Below, piece by piece: positions 9,929-20,475 of a stretch of 64,000 bases of DNA. The notes beneath the pieces are model-generated. The model was given only the letters and a program-made list of their open reading frames with translations, was not told where the DNA came from and did not search any database. The translations under genes and the position numbers were made by a program. Numbering within the stretch: the stretch's first letter is position 1; each line of letters begins with the position of its first letter. The DNA comes from Spiroplasma chinense (GTDB lineage: Bacteria > Bacillota_I > Bacilli_A > Mycoplasmatales > Mycoplasmataceae): assembly GCF_008086545.1 (NCBI RefSeq), contig NZ_CP043026.1, forward strand, positions 1,240,001 through 1,304,000, written 5' to 3'.

Positions 9929-9988
9929 CCAAATATCATAATGAAAACTTTTTTTATTTACACCTAAATTATAAAAAATATAAATAAA

Positions 9989-10008
9989 AAAAGACATAAA
10001 TGTCTTTT
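9989..10008. terminator. Terminator after the coiled-coil gene
   Basis: AAAAGACAT and ATGTCTTTT form a short stem that overlaps the stop codon at 10007-10009, followed by T/A-rich sequence on the minus strand. Confidence 0.65.
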
Positions 10009-10507
10009 AAATAAGGTTATGAGCTCTTAAAATAGCTGTTAATCTTTCAACTTCAGCTTCAAGTTCAGCAATTCTTTTTTCGTACATCACTATTATTGCC
10101 GCTTGGTCTGCAAGTTTTTTCTCATACATAGCTGCTTGGTCTGCAAGTTTTTTTTCGTACATATCTTTTTGATCAGCAAATTTTTTCTCATATTTTTGAG
10201 CTTGTTCAGCCAATTTTTTTTCAATTAATGCTTCTATCATTGCTCAATCTTGAATATCAGCTTCTTTGATTTCATTAAACAAGTAATTTTTAGTGGTGTT
10301 TCTCACGGTACTTTTCAATTTTACATTTCCTTTCTTTAATTTTTCATTACTATTTAATACCAATGCTATTTTATCATATAATTCTTTGCCCTCTGGGCTG
10401 TTTCTATCTAATATGATTTCTGTAAATGGTCTGACTTCTTTGCTAGAAACTAAGACACCAGTGATAAATAGGTAAGCTTTCACTACGTCTTTTTCGTCTT
10501 TTGACAT
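10007..10507 (-). CDS. Coiled-coil protein with 11-residue repeats
   Basis: 166 residues, cytoplasmic by composition. Residues 1-85 form a small domain of unknown type (AYLFITGVLVSSKEVRPFTEI). A TGA Trp joins it to an almost pure coiled coil, built of near-identical 11-residue units around MYEKKLADQAA (three clear copies, then a diverged one). It ends in AELEAEVERLTAIL. The repeat is also visible in the DNA. GGAGGTG precedes the ATG at 10507. It sits alone between terminators at 9989-10008 and 10566-10595. A scaffold or cytoskeletal role is only a guess. Confidence 0.8.
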
Positions 10508-10565
10508 TATTTCACCTCCAATATAACCATCGTCATACTTTTGAAAAAAATGTACAAAAAAATAA

Positions 10566-10595
10566 AAAAACTTAAAAGTTTTCTTTCAAGTTTTT
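10566..10595. terminator. Terminator after the dehydrogenase gene
   Basis: AAACTTGAAAG and CTTTTAAGTTT on the minus strand form a stem (one G-T pair) with an AAAA loop and a following run of seven T. Confidence 0.75.
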
Positions 10596-10609
10596 TAAAA
10601 ATCAAAATA

Positions 10610-11599
10610 TTAAATTTTGTTTTTGCAATCACCAGTTGTTGAGTACTCTTTTAAATTCTCAAAACTAGTTTCTACCATGTTTTTTACAGCTTCATCTGTA
10701 AAACTTCCAATATGTGGAGTAAATAAAACTCTTGGTTTTAAGTTGTATAGTTTTTCATATACATCATTTGGTAATGCTCCATCATGTTTTTTGAAGAATA
10801 CTTGTCCTTCATTTTCTAAAGTATCAAGAGCTACTTGTCTTACTTTTCCACTTACAAGAGCATCATATAAATCTTGGTGATTTATTAATTCTCCTCTAGC
10901 GGCATTAACAATTACAAGACCATCTTGTGCTTTAGATAATAATTCTTTGTTAATCATGTGATCATTTTGACCTTTGATATATGGAGTGTGAAGTGAAATT
11001 AAATCTGATTTAGAAATTAAATCTTCTAAAGTAGTGTATTCAATAACTCCTTCTGCGTTTGGATTTGGGTATGGGTCATAACCAATAACTTTTGCTCCCA
11101 TTCCTTTTCAAGCTTTAGCGGCTTCAAAACCAATTCTTCCAGTTCCAATGATACCAATTGTAGATAATCTAACTTCTTTTGCAAACATATTTGAGTCTAC
11201 TGTAAAGTCTTTTTTATCCATTTTGTCATACATGTAAATTACATTTCTTAACATTCCAAGTCCCATTGAAAATGCAAGTTCACTTACAGCGTTAGGTGAG
11301 TAAAATGGAACGTAAGCCAATTTAAATCCTAACTCTTTTGCAGCTTCCACATCAATGTGATTAGTACCAACAGTTCTTGTGAACATGTATTCGATACCAT
11401 AGCTTTTCATTTTTTCTAGGTTAACTTTGTCAGCTGCACAGTTTGCTCTAAGCAAAACAGCATCATGCCCTTTTGTTACTTCTACATTGTCGTGAGTTAA
11501 TAACTCAGGCAATAGAGTCATTTCAAAACCAAATTTTTCATTTACTTTTTCAAAAATTGGTTTTTCTACATCTCTAACTCCAAAACATATAATTTTCAT
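10610..11599 (-). CDS. D-lactate dehydrogenase-like 2-hydroxyacid dehydrogenase
   Basis: 329 residues, the normal size for NAD-dependent D-isomer-specific 2-hydroxyacid dehydrogenases, which interconvert pyruvate (or another 2-oxoacid) and the D-hydroxyacid. The Rossmann motif GIIGTGRIGFEAA lies near residues 148-160. The catalytic Arg is in AARGEL, the Glu in DTLENE and the His in TPHIGS. The close match to the D-LDH branch (VGTNHIDVEAAKELG, PFYSPNAVSE) favours D-lactate, but substrate cannot be proven by eye. A TGA Trp splits the frame under the standard code. It follows the AEC permease by 26 bases, suggesting production and export of the acid from one transcript. Confidence 0.88.
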
Positions 11600-11625
11600 A
11601 AATGTATACCTCTATTTATTTTCTA

Positions 11626-12876
11626 CTATCCAAAGATAGGTAGTGCTCCAACTGCTGTTACAATAACAACTCAAACTGGTAATGTAACAACTGAAAGTAA
11701 TGTTGAAAGTGATGTTAAGTTTGAAGCTTCTTTAGCTCCTTTTTCATAGGAAATTGCATAAGCTACAACTACATTAGCTGGAGGTGCCGCTGTCATAATT
11801 ACCATTACAGACATTGCTGTTTTTCCAATGATAGTTGTACCCTCATCTACGATTAATGATCCTATTCCTGCTACACCACAAATTAAAATTAATATAATTG
11901 CAGGTGCTACTAATACTTTAATTGAAGCTGCATATCAAAGTTTTTTATCTTTCATAGCTTCTTTAATATTACCTTTAGCCATTGTCATACCAATTGCCAA
12001 TCAAGCAAGTGGAGTACAAATTGCAGCTAATGCATTTAAAATGGTTGCTGAAGGTGGGAATAGTTTATCTATTCTTAATGGTGAATAATAAACTGTATCT
12101 ACATAAGAAATGCTTCCTTCGTAGACATTATTATTAGCATCTACACCAATCACTCCTGATTTAGTTTTAGTTTCAACAACAGCAAGTACATCAATACCTG
12201 GAATTAATTGTGTTACTCAAATGATTAATCCAACAAATGTTGCAATTAAAATTGGGTTAACAAAGATGTTTTTTAAAGCTTGTTTTTTTACTTTTTTACT
12301 CTGTGCTAAATCCTCAACTGTCATTTCAGATTTTTTTATTTTTGCTACAACATTCCCATTGTTTGTTGCAGCCATTGGTTTTTTACTCATTATCATAAAT
12401 GCCAATGAGTATAAGAACACTCTATACGGAACATTAAAAATATTTGCCGGAATTTTTGCATCTCCATAAATCGCAGTTACAATTGGTGTTCCAAAGAAAG
12501 TTGTTGATGCAAGTGCTATACACATTGCAAAAGTATCTTGTAAATCCTTATCATATTTTAGGAAAAAATATTTTGAGATAAGCATCATTAAAGCATAAAA
12601 TGCAAAACCAATTAATAAAACCGCTAATTGGTCAATTAAATCTTTAACTGTTATGTTTGTTAGGAAACCACTTAATGCTAAAGAAGGAAGTCCTACAACC
12701 ATTACCACTTTAATAAAAACTTTATCTCAGTCTTTGTTTAAAATATTTTTTAAAGTTAGGAAGAACCCTAACCCAATAACAGAAATTGTTGCGATGATAG
12801 CCGATCACATTCCTCATCCACCTAAAGTTTCTTTAAGTGCATCACCAATTTCTGAACCTACACTGTATAAATTCAT
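11626..12876 (-). CDS. AEC-family transporter (malate/lactate permease-like)
   Basis: 416 residues with about ten hydrophobic segments. The C-terminal half has AEC-family hallmarks: a Pro-containing segment ALAAICTPLAWLAIGMTMA, and AAPPANVVVAYAISY near residue 370. Members export auxin-like or small organic acids, and bacterial ones are often annotated as malate permeases. GAGAGGT precedes the ATG at 12876. It is followed by the D-hydroxyacid dehydrogenase, so organic-acid export is a reasonable inference. The 97-base gap upstream contains a TATAAT-like hexamer and may hold its promoter. Confidence 0.85.
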
Positions 12877-12973
12877 ATTTTGAATTACCTCTCTATATTT
12901 TGTTAAATTTTACTAAATTATTATAACTTTTTTTTATAAAAAAATAGTGAAAAAAAGTACCATAATATGTCTT

Positions 12974-14557
12974 TTAAAGGTCAATTATTCTATCAAACAA
13001 CCCTAAATAATATCCGTCTAATTTGTGACTTACCATAATTACAGTTTTATGTTTATCTTTTAAGAAAATATCTAAAACTTTTTTGGCATTTTCCTGGTCC
13101 AGGGCTGAAATTATTTCATCAACAAAGTATCAATCTTTATTGGAAATCAAAGATCTTATAATTGAAAGTCTTTGTCTTTCTCCTCCAGATAATGTCAAAG
13201 CATTATCTGCAATTTGAGTTTCTAGACCGTGAGGTAATTCTTTTAAGAATTTACCTAGACCTACCATTTCAAAATATTTTTCGATTTCTTTTTGACTCAA
13301 TTCTTGGTTAGCTACATTAATGTTTTCTAAAATACTTCCCTTGTTCAAAATACTATCTTGACTTATAAAAGCTACTTTATCTCTTAAATCAACATTATGA
13401 ACTAAAATATTATTCAAGAAAATGGTTCCACTATCAAGTCCAACGGGGTTGAATAAATGTTTGATAAGCATAGTTTTACCACTACCACTTTCTCCTCTAA
13501 CCAAAACTTTTTCACCTTCACGAATTTTAAGGTTGAAATTTTTTAATGATTTATTATTTTCTTCACCATATTTAAATGCTAAATTTTTATACTCAATTTT
13601 ATGTATGTGATGTATTCTTGTTTTATGATAATCATCATGTGCAAGTTTTTTATAGTCTTGTTTTATTACTTTATCGTGTGCCAATATTTTGGTAAATGCC
13701 ACAATACTGTCATTACCAAAAAACACATAAGTAGCTCCAATTGTGTTTAAAGTTGCAATAATACCAGTTCCTTCTAAGAAATTTAAATATCTATAATAAC
13801 TAAAAATAATAACCATAGAAACTTGTCCAAAAACTAGAACTGATCTGTTTAGGAATTTATTCAAAGACATAACGTTTTTCATATCTTTGTTTTTTTTCTC
13901 CAAAACTCTAGAACCCTCTGTCATTTGGTCGACAAGTTTTTCAGTAATATTTAAACTTCAAAATGTTCAATATGAATTGAAGGCATCCTTTGCATGTTGT
14001 AAAAAATTATCATTTTCGAAGTTTGCAACTTCAACTGCTTTTTGGTTTTTTTTCGTCATAATCATAGGAACTACAACAACAAAAACCGAAAAGCATAAAA
14101 CAGTTACCAGAGAAAGTCAACTAATGTAAATTAATAACGCAAAACTTGCACAAATTCCTAATAAGCTTTTTGTTAATAAAAATGTATTTCTAAAATAATT
14201 TCTCTCTAGTAAATTTATTTTGGTAGCACTCAAGTTTAGAAATTGTCCTGAATCTATTTTTAAATCATATTTATCTCTAAAGATATTGTAAGCAACAATA
14301 TCTCTTAATAAAGTGTTTAGAATTTCTAAAGAATGATTCAAAATTAGTTCCCCAACAAATTCTGATATTAAATGTATTACAAGAAAAATGCAGGCACAAA
14401 TTGAAGCTATCAAAAAGATTTGATAGTCCCCTTCAATTGCTTTGTTTATAATATAGGAAAAAGAATAGGCCATTGCAAGATAACTCACATTTCCTATTAG
14501 GGTTAATATAGTATATACAAAATAATTAATCCACACTCTCCTTGTAAAATATTTCAT
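12974..14557 (-). CDS. ABC exporter, fused membrane and ATPase domains
   Basis: 527 residues: six N-terminal membrane segments (residues ~15-290) followed by an ATP-binding domain. The ATPase shows Walker A RGESGSGKT, Q-loop ISQDSI, signature LSGGERQRLS, Walker B FVDEIISALD and switch His VSHKLD. This is the half-transporter layout of MsbA/CydCD/peptide exporters, which act as dimers. A dedicated substrate protein or peptidase is not adjacent, so the cargo is unknown. RBS AGGTGAAAG precedes ATG 14557. It starts about 70 bases past rplQ, beyond the superoperon terminator. Confidence 0.88.
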
Positions 14558-14597
14558 ACTCTTTCACCTATACTTTTATTATATATAAAAATAAAAA

Positions 14598-14615
14598 AAT
14601 ACCCATTTGGGTATT
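14598..14615 (-). terminator. Terminator of the ribosomal superoperon
   Basis: AATACCC and GGGTATT form a tight hairpin with a long T-rich tract on the minus strand, just after rplQ. Confidence 0.85.
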
Positions 14616-14627
14616 ATTTATTTGGTC

Positions 14628-14987
14628 TTAAACTAGCTCAATGATACACATTGGAGCATTATCACCACGACGGTTATCAAGTTTTAAAATTCTTGTGTAT
14701 CCACCGTTTCTTGTTTTAAATCTTTTTCCTAAAGTATTAAACAATTTTTGTAATGCTGTTTCTTTTTCAGATGCATCGATGTGTCTTAATCATGCAGAAG
14801 CTTGTCTTCTTGCGTGTAAGTCACCGCGTTTTGCAAGTGTAATCATTTTATCAAAGTGCTTTCTTAACTCTTTAGCTCTAGTTTCAGTAATTTCTAATTT
14901 TTCTGAAATGATAAGTTCTGTTGTTAAGTTTCTCATTAAAGCGACTCTTCAAGCTGTGTTTTTTCCTTGTTTTTGTATGTATGACAT
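14628..14987 (-). CDS. rplQ: 50S ribosomal protein L17
   Basis: 119 residues. Family features are present: N-terminal [19 protein letters not shown], the basic [11 protein letters not shown] and C-terminal [18 protein letters not shown] Trp in the first residues (TAWRVAL) breaks the frame under the standard code. It is the last gene of the superoperon, 18 bases after rpoA, and is followed by a strong hairpin. Confidence 0.96.
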
Positions 14988-15005
14988 ATTCAACTACACC
15001 TCTTT

Positions 15006-15959
15006 CTAGTCTTGTTTAAAAGTTAGTCCTAATTGAACAACTTTATCTTTGATTTCTTTTAGTGATTTTCTTCCCAAGTTTCTAATTTCTTGGATTTCAT
15101 CTTCAGTACGTGAAACTAGATCACGTAAAGTGTTGATATTTGCTCTTTTTAAACAATTTAAACTTCTTTGTGTGAAGTCTAAGTCTTCAATTAATCTATC
15201 TAATTCTTTTTCATCTTCTTCACTTGTTACACCAATTATACTTAGTTCATTAATTTCGTCGTTTAAGTTTACAAAGAATTGTAAATGTTCAACTAAAATT
15301 TTTGAAGCAGTTGCTACAGCATCGCTAGCTGTAATTGTTCCATCAGTTTCAACTTGTAAAATTAATTTTTCTAAGTCAACTGATTTTCCAATTTTTGTTG
15401 CATCAACTTCATATGAAACTCTAACAATTGGTGAATAGTTTGAATCGATTGTTATTGCATCAGCAGTTAATTTTTCTTTTTTATTGTCTTTAAAAGATCT
15501 GTACCCTCTAGAGTTTTTTGCAAACATTACTAGGTCTAAAACCCCTCCATCAGCTACTGTACAAATTTCTAAATCTTTGTTTACAATTTCTACACCTGTT
15601 GGAACTTCAATGTCTCCTGCAGTTACAACACCTTCAGTTGTTGTTTTAATTGCTATTTCAACAACTTCGTCGTCTGCAAATATTTTTGAATCAATTCTTA
15701 ATGCTAATTTTTTTAGGTTTAAGATTATTCTACTTACATTTTCAACAATCCCAGGGATTGATGTAAATTCATGAGCTGCTCCAGCAATTTTGATTGCATA
15801 AACCGCTGCACCTGGTGTTGAACTTAATAAAGTTCTTCTTATAGCATTACCTAAAGTAATACCAAAACCTCTTTCCAAAGGTTCTACTTTGAATTCCCCA
15901 TAATTTCTGTTTTTTTCTTCTTTTAATAAAGTAAATTCGGGTCTTGCGAATTGTTTCAT
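15006..15959 (-). CDS. rpoA: RNA polymerase alpha subunit
   Basis: 317 residues. The N-terminal dimerisation domain shows EPLERGFGITLGNAIRRTLLSS, and the C-terminal domain (from about residue 240) contains the LNCLKRANINTLRDLVSRTED helix-hairpin-helix that binds UP elements and activators. It assembles the core polymerase. It lies between rpsK and rplQ as in other Firmicutes and Mollicutes. No TGA codon occurs in it. Confidence 0.98.
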   Translation of the reverse strand: MKQFARPEFTLLKEEKNRNYGEFKVEPLERGFGITLGNAIRRTLLSSTPGAAVYAIKIAGAAHEFTSIPGIVENVSRIILNLKKLALRIDSKIFADDEVVEIAIKTTTEGVVTAGDIEVPTGVEIVNKDLEICTVADGGVLDLVMFAKNSRGYRSFKDNKKEKLTADAITIDSNYSPIVRVSYEVDATKIGKSVDLEKLILQVETDGTITASDAVATASKILVEHLQFFVNLNDEINELSIIGVTSEEDEKELDRLIEDLDFTQRSLNCLKRANINTLRDLVSRTEDEIQEIRNLGRKSLKEIKDKVVQLGLTFKQD

Positions 15960-15968
15960 TAAATTATA

Positions 15969-16361
15969 CTAACCTCTTGGGCGTTTTCTAGGACGCACAC
16001 CATTATGAGGAATTGGTGTTGTGTCTTTGATTGATGTAATTTCAAGTCCGATACCTTGTAAGCTTCTTACAGCAGCATCTCTACCTGGACCAGGACCTTT
16101 AACTTCAACAGAGATTGTTCTAACCCCGTTATCCATTGCCCCTTTTCCTGCAGCTTCTGCGATCATTTGAGCTGCATATGGTGTTGATTTTTTGCTTCCT
16201 TTGAAACCTAAAGCTCCAGCACTTGATCATGATAATACATTACCTTGTTCATCTGAAACAGTAACGATTGTGTTATTGAAAGTTGAGTGAATGTGAGCTA
16301 TACCTTTAGCAATATTTTTTTTAACTTTTTTACGGTTATTTTGTTGTTTATGATTTGCCAT
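15969..16361 (-). CDS. rpsK: 30S ribosomal protein S11
   Basis: 130 residues. Hallmarks are [46 protein letters not shown] and the basic tail [11 protein letters not shown]. It is part of the platform near the mRNA exit. Trp codons written TGA (LSWSSAG) shorten the standard-code frame. It lies between rpsM and rpoA. Confidence 0.97.
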
Positions 16362-16377
16362 TTGTTCTAACTCCTAA

Positions 16378-16743
16378 CTATTTTTTCTTGTTAGCTACAG
16401 TTTTTCTAGGACCTTTTCTAGTACGAGCGTTAGTCTTAGTAGATTGCCCTCTTACTGTAAGTCCTTTTCTGTGTCTCATTCCTCTGTAACTTCCAATTTC
16501 CATTAATCTTTTAATGTTTAATGCTGTTTCTCTTCTTAAATCTCCCTCAGTTTTAATTTTTGAAATTTCTTGAGAGAGTGTTTTTATATTATCTTCTGAT
16601 AAATCTTTAACTCTGATATCTTCGCTAACGTTTGCAGCTTCTAAGATTTTTTGTGATGTCGATAAACCAATACCATAAATGTAAGTTAGAGCGATAACTA
16701 CTCTTTTTTCATTAGGTATTTCTACCCCATTAATACGAGCCAT
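16378..16743 (-). CDS. rpsM: 30S ribosomal protein S13
   Basis: 121 residues. The start [18 protein letters not shown], the central [18 protein letters not shown] and the Lys-rich tail are diagnostic. S13 contacts P-site tRNA and the 50S head bridge. It sits between rpmJ and rpsK in the usual order. Confidence 0.98.
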   Translation of the reverse strand: MARINGVEIPNEKRVVIALTYIYGIGLSTSQKILEAANVSEDIRVKDLSEDNIKTLSQEISKIKTEGDLRRETALNIKRLMEIGSYRGMRHRKGLTVRGQSTKTNARTRKGPRKTVANKKK

Positions 16744-16793
16744 TATTCATTTCCTTTCTAAATAAAATTAAAATATGTATTTAAAATTATTAA

Positions 16794-16907
16794 TTAACCT
16801 TGACGTTGTTTATGTTTTGGTTGTTCACAAATAATCATTACACGGCCTTTACGTCTAATTACACGACATTTGTCGCATATTTTTTTGACAGATGATCTTA
16901 CTTTCAT
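16794..16907 (-). CDS. rpmJ: 50S ribosomal protein L36
   Basis: 37 residues. It is a zinc-ribbon protein: the C+ form has [19 protein letters not shown] and [11 protein letters not shown], giving Cys-Cys-Cys-His ligands. GGAGG precedes the ATG. It sits between infA and rpsM. Confidence 0.97.
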   Translation of the reverse strand: MKVRSSVKKICDKCRVIRRKGRVMIICEQPKHKQRQG

Positions 16908-16958
16908 CTTTCTAACCTCCTGATTTTTGTTTCTAAATTAATTTATAAAATTAAATTA

Positions 16959-17186
16959 CTATTTACCACCTTTAAAGCGGTATGTAATTCTTCCACGCGT
17001 TGGATCATATGGTGAAATTGCCACAGTTACTTTGTCACCTGGTAAGATGCGAATGTAATTCATACGGATTTTACCAGACACGTGGGCGTCTATAACTATT
17101 TCGTTTTCTAATTTCACCTTGAATGTAGCATTAGGTAAAACCTCAAGCACAGTTCCTTCAACTTCTAAATAATCTTCTTTTGCCAT
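16959..17186 (-). CDS. infA: Translation initiation factor IF-1
   Basis: 75 residues forming a single OB fold: [36 protein letters not shown] and [15 protein letters not shown] are family signatures. It occupies the 30S A site at initiation. Its ATG shares one base with the map stop (TAATG), and its GAGGAGG binding site lies inside map, so its translation is coupled to map. Confidence 0.97.
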   Translation of the reverse strand: MAKEDYLEVEGTVLEVLPNATFKVKLENEIVIDAHVSGKIRMNYIRILPGDKVTVAISPYDPTRGRITYRFKGGK

Positions 17187-17959
17187 TATTTAATTTCCTC
17201 CTCTGGTTTATGTAATGTTAATATTTCTGGATCTCCATTTGTAACCAAAATTGTATGTTCAAAGTGAGCTGTCATGCTACCATCAGCAGATGATACTGTT
17301 CAATCATCATCGCCTACCACGGTTTTTGCAGTACCTATTTGTACCATTGGTTCAATGCAAATTGTCATTCCAGGAATTAATCTCATTCCTGTATCTTTTA
17401 CTCCTACATTAGGAACAAAAGGGTCTTCGTGCATTTCTACCCCAATACCGTGACCTGAATAATCTGTTGGCAATTGAAAACCATTTTCTTCAACATAAGT
17501 TTGAACAGCAGAAGAAATGGTTCCGATGCGCACACCGGCTCTTACCTGTTCAATCGCCAAATATAGTGACTTTTCAGTCACCTCTACAAGTTTATCATAC
17601 TTTTTATCAAATTTGTCACCACAAATTAAAGTAAATGCAGAATCTGCATGATAGCCATCAAAAATGCACCCGGCATCAATTGAAACAATATCACCCTCTT
17701 GAATTACTCTATTTTGAGGAATTCCGTGGATCAATTGTTCATTGATTGAGATGCAAATATGTGCTGGATAACCGTAATAGTTTTTGAAATTACTTTTACA
17801 TCCTTTTGAAGTGATGTAATCAATGAAGTATTTATCTAATTCTAAACAATTAACACCTGGTTTAATCATTTGTTTTAGATTATACATTGCATTACCAAGT
17901 ACTTTTCCAGCTACTTTCATTTTTTCGATTTGTTCTGCATTTTTAATTGTAATTGCCAT
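17186..17959 (-). CDS. map: Type I methionine aminopeptidase
   Basis: 257 residues. It removes initiator Met from nascent proteins. The five metal ligands are recognisable: the two Asp in [16 protein letters not shown], His in [13 protein letters not shown], Glu in CIEPMVQ and the last Glu in [11 protein letters not shown]. The last part is reached through a TGA Trp. It overlaps adk (upstream) and infA (downstream) by one base on each side. Confidence 0.97.
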
Positions 17960-18594
17960 TAAATTCCTAAACTTTCAACTATTAATTCAAATACTTCTTG
18001 TGGTGTTTTACCATCACTTGGTATTTTAACTAATTTATCTTCGTAGAAACTAATTAATGGTGCAGTTTGATTGTTATAAACTTCTAATCTTGTTTTGATT
18101 TTATCTTCTTGGTCGTCTGGTCTAGTTACAAGTTTTCCTCCGTCAAAGTCACAAATGCCTTCAACTGCAGGTTTTCTTGTTACTACATGATAGCTTCTTT
18201 TACAAATTTCACAAACAACTCTTCCAGTTAATCTTGACATTAAGACACTATCATCCAAGTCAATGTAAACCACTTTGTCTATTACTTTATCGTATTTTGC
18301 TAACATTAAATCAAGCTCTTTTGCTTGATCTACAGTTCTTGGATAACCATCAAAAATTAATCCTTCATGGTTACTTTCAAGATAATCACCAACCATTTTG
18401 TTAGTAACATCATCTGGTACATATAAACCTTGATTCATATAACCTTGTGCTTCTAATCCTAATGGAGTTTTATTTGCAATATTGTTTCTAAATAAATCCC
18501 CTGTTGATAATTGTGTAAATGATTTTTTTTCACATAGAACTTCTGATTGAGTTCCTTTTCCGCTCCCTGGAGCTCCTAGTAAAATAATATTCAT
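17959..18594 (-). CDS. adk: Adenylate kinase
   Basis: 211 residues. The P-loop GAPGSGKGTQ is at residues 7-16, the AMP-binding GYPRTVDQA near 84, and a zinc-type lid has CEICKRSYHV...ICDFDGG (three Cys plus Asp), as in Gram-positive enzymes. It catalyses ATP + AMP to 2 ADP. It sits between secY and map, the normal place in the spc operon, with a one-base overlap to map. Confidence 0.97.
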   Translation of the reverse strand: MNIILLGAPGSGKGTQSEVLCEKKSFTQLSTGDLFRNNIANKTPLGLEAQGYMNQGLYVPDDVTNKMVGDYLESNHEGLIFDGYPRTVDQAKELDLMLAKYDKVIDKVVYIDLDDSVLMSRLTGRVVCEICKRSYHVVTRKPAVEGICDFDGGKLVTRPDDQEDKIKTRLEVYNNQTAPLISFYEDKLVKIPSDGKTPQEVFELIVESLGI

Positions 18595-18611
18595 TTCTAT
18601 TTTTCCTTTTT

Positions 18612-20021
18612 CTATCAGATGTGAGAAGTTTGAACACTTTCATCTGAGAATTTTTCTTGTTTTTTATCAATAAATGATTGTTGAATCAATCTACCTTTTA
18701 ATTGTTGAGTAGTTTGAATTGCAACAGAGATCAAGATTATCAATCCTGTTCCCCCAATTGCAAGTGAACTTGGTAGATCTGTTAATTTACTAATTATGTA
18801 AGGTAAAACCGCAATTCCTGCTAGGAAGAATGCTCCCATGAAACTTAATCTATTGATTGTTCCTGTTAAGAATTTTTCTGTTTCCTTACCTGGTTTAATT
18901 CCAGGAATAAATGTTCCTGATTTTTTAAAGTTTTCAGCTATTTTTTCAGGATTAATTTGTACCTGTGCATATAGGAATGTAAATAGAACTGTCATAACTC
19001 CATAAATTCCTATACCTCATCATGTTCCAAATGATAAATATGTTTGAGTAAATAAGTAGAATCCACTATCTTCTCCAACAATTTGTGCAATTGTAACTGG
19101 TGTTGAAATAATCGCTGAGGCAAAAATAACTGGAATAACCCCTGCATTGTTTAATTTCAATGGTAAATGTGGTGTATGGTCTTTAGTATCTACAAGACCA
19201 CTACCTGTTTGTTGAATTGGAACTTTTCTGTCTGCTTCATTCATCAAAACAACGATGAAGATAACAAACACAAAGGCAACAATGTAAATTAAGAATTTCA
19301 TAATTCCGTCAAATAAAATTACATTGTCTTCTCCAGCTTTAATTCAGAATTTAAATGTATTTATAAAGTTTCCTGGCATTCCTGAAACGATTCCAGCAAA
19401 AATTATAATTGAAACTCCATTACCTATTCCTTTAATTGTAATTTGATCTGCTATTCATAACATCAAGAATGTTCCTGCCAACATAACTGTTGGCACTAGA
19501 ATGTAATAGAATCAACTAAAATCTGATGAACCTCATTTTGGAGTGATAAGTCCACTAGATTGCAATGTGAAAATTGTTGCAGTTGATTGCATTAGAGCAA
19601 AAGGAATTGTAAGAACTTTGTTTAATCTATCAAGTTTTCTTCTTCCTCTTTCTCCTGATTTACTTCATCTTGTCAATACTGGAATAACATCTGTTGATAA
19701 CAATTGTACGATAATTGATGCAGTAATATACGGTGAAACCCCAAGGGATAATATTGAAAATTGACCAATAGTTCCCCCTCCTAGAGTTGAAAGAAGTTGG
19801 AAGAACTCTTGTCCATCAACACCTTCTCTAAACCCTGGATTTAATTGTATACCCGGCACTGTTAGTAGTGAACCAACCCTAATTAATATTAGTACTATTA
19901 AAGTAAAAACGATTCGTTTTACAAGGTCTTTATTTCTAATAAAGAAATTACCTTTAGCGAATTCGTTTTTCTCTTTAGTTTTTCGGTTGGCACCTTTAAT
20001 TTTTTTAATTTTAGCAGCCAC
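18612..20021 (-). CDS. secY: Preprotein translocase subunit SecY
   Basis: 469 residues with about ten membrane segments, the channel of the Sec translocon needed for all the lipoproteins in this window. Family motifs are the plug/TM2 region [29 protein letters not shown], and [14 protein letters not shown] near residue 350. Several TGA Trp codons split the frame under the standard code, and the final residue before TAG is TGA Trp. The N-terminus is unusually long and Lys-rich. It begins one base after rplO ends. Confidence 0.96.
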
Positions 20022-20459
20022 CTAAATCACCTCTATTGTCCCTCCGACAGCTTTAATTGCTTCTTGGGCGCTGTTTGATACTTTGTTAACTTTAACATTA
20101 ACAGCTTTTGTAATTTTACCATTTCCTAGTACTTTTACTAGTGTTTTTTCTGATTTAATTACTTTTTTCTCAATTAAAGTTTTGTGATTAACATCTGTTA
20201 ATCCCAATTTTTCAATTGTGTCTAGATTTAATATTGTAAATTCTTTTCTGTTTAAGCTTGTAAATCCAATTTTTGGTAATCTTCTGAATAAAGGTGTTTG
20301 TCCCCCTTCGAATCCAGGTCTTACCCCTCCTCCTGAACGTGAGTTTTGTCCTTTGTGTCCTCTAGTTGAAGTTTTCCCTTTTCCAGAAGCCATACCACGT
20401 CCAACACGTGTAACTTCTTTCTTACTTCCTGGTGTATATTTTAATTCATGTAATTTCAT
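20022..20459 (-). CDS. rplO: 50S ribosomal protein L15
   Basis: 145 residues. The diagnostic Gly/Arg-rich N-terminus ([38 protein letters not shown]) and FRRLPKIGF are present. It follows rpsE by 16 bases. The rpmD (L30) gene, which separates these two in most bacteria, is absent. Confidence 0.97.
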   Translation of the reverse strand: MKLHELKYTPGSKKEVTRVGRGMASGKGKTSTRGHKGQNSRSGGGVRPGFEGGQTPLFRRLPKIGFTSLNRKEFTILNLDTIEKLGLTDVNHKTLIEKKVIKSEKTLVKVLGNGKITKAVNVKVNKVSNSAQEAIKAVGGTIEVI

Positions 20460-20475
20460 AAACTAGTACCTCCAA

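Noticed and set aside
10244-10507. Two genes in 10007-10507
   Set aside because: The apparent stop is TGA; the N-terminal domain and coiled coil form one 166-residue protein.
15049-15774. Long plus-strand frames across rpoA
   Set aside because: Antisense shadows of a highly conserved gene; no RBS and no family features.
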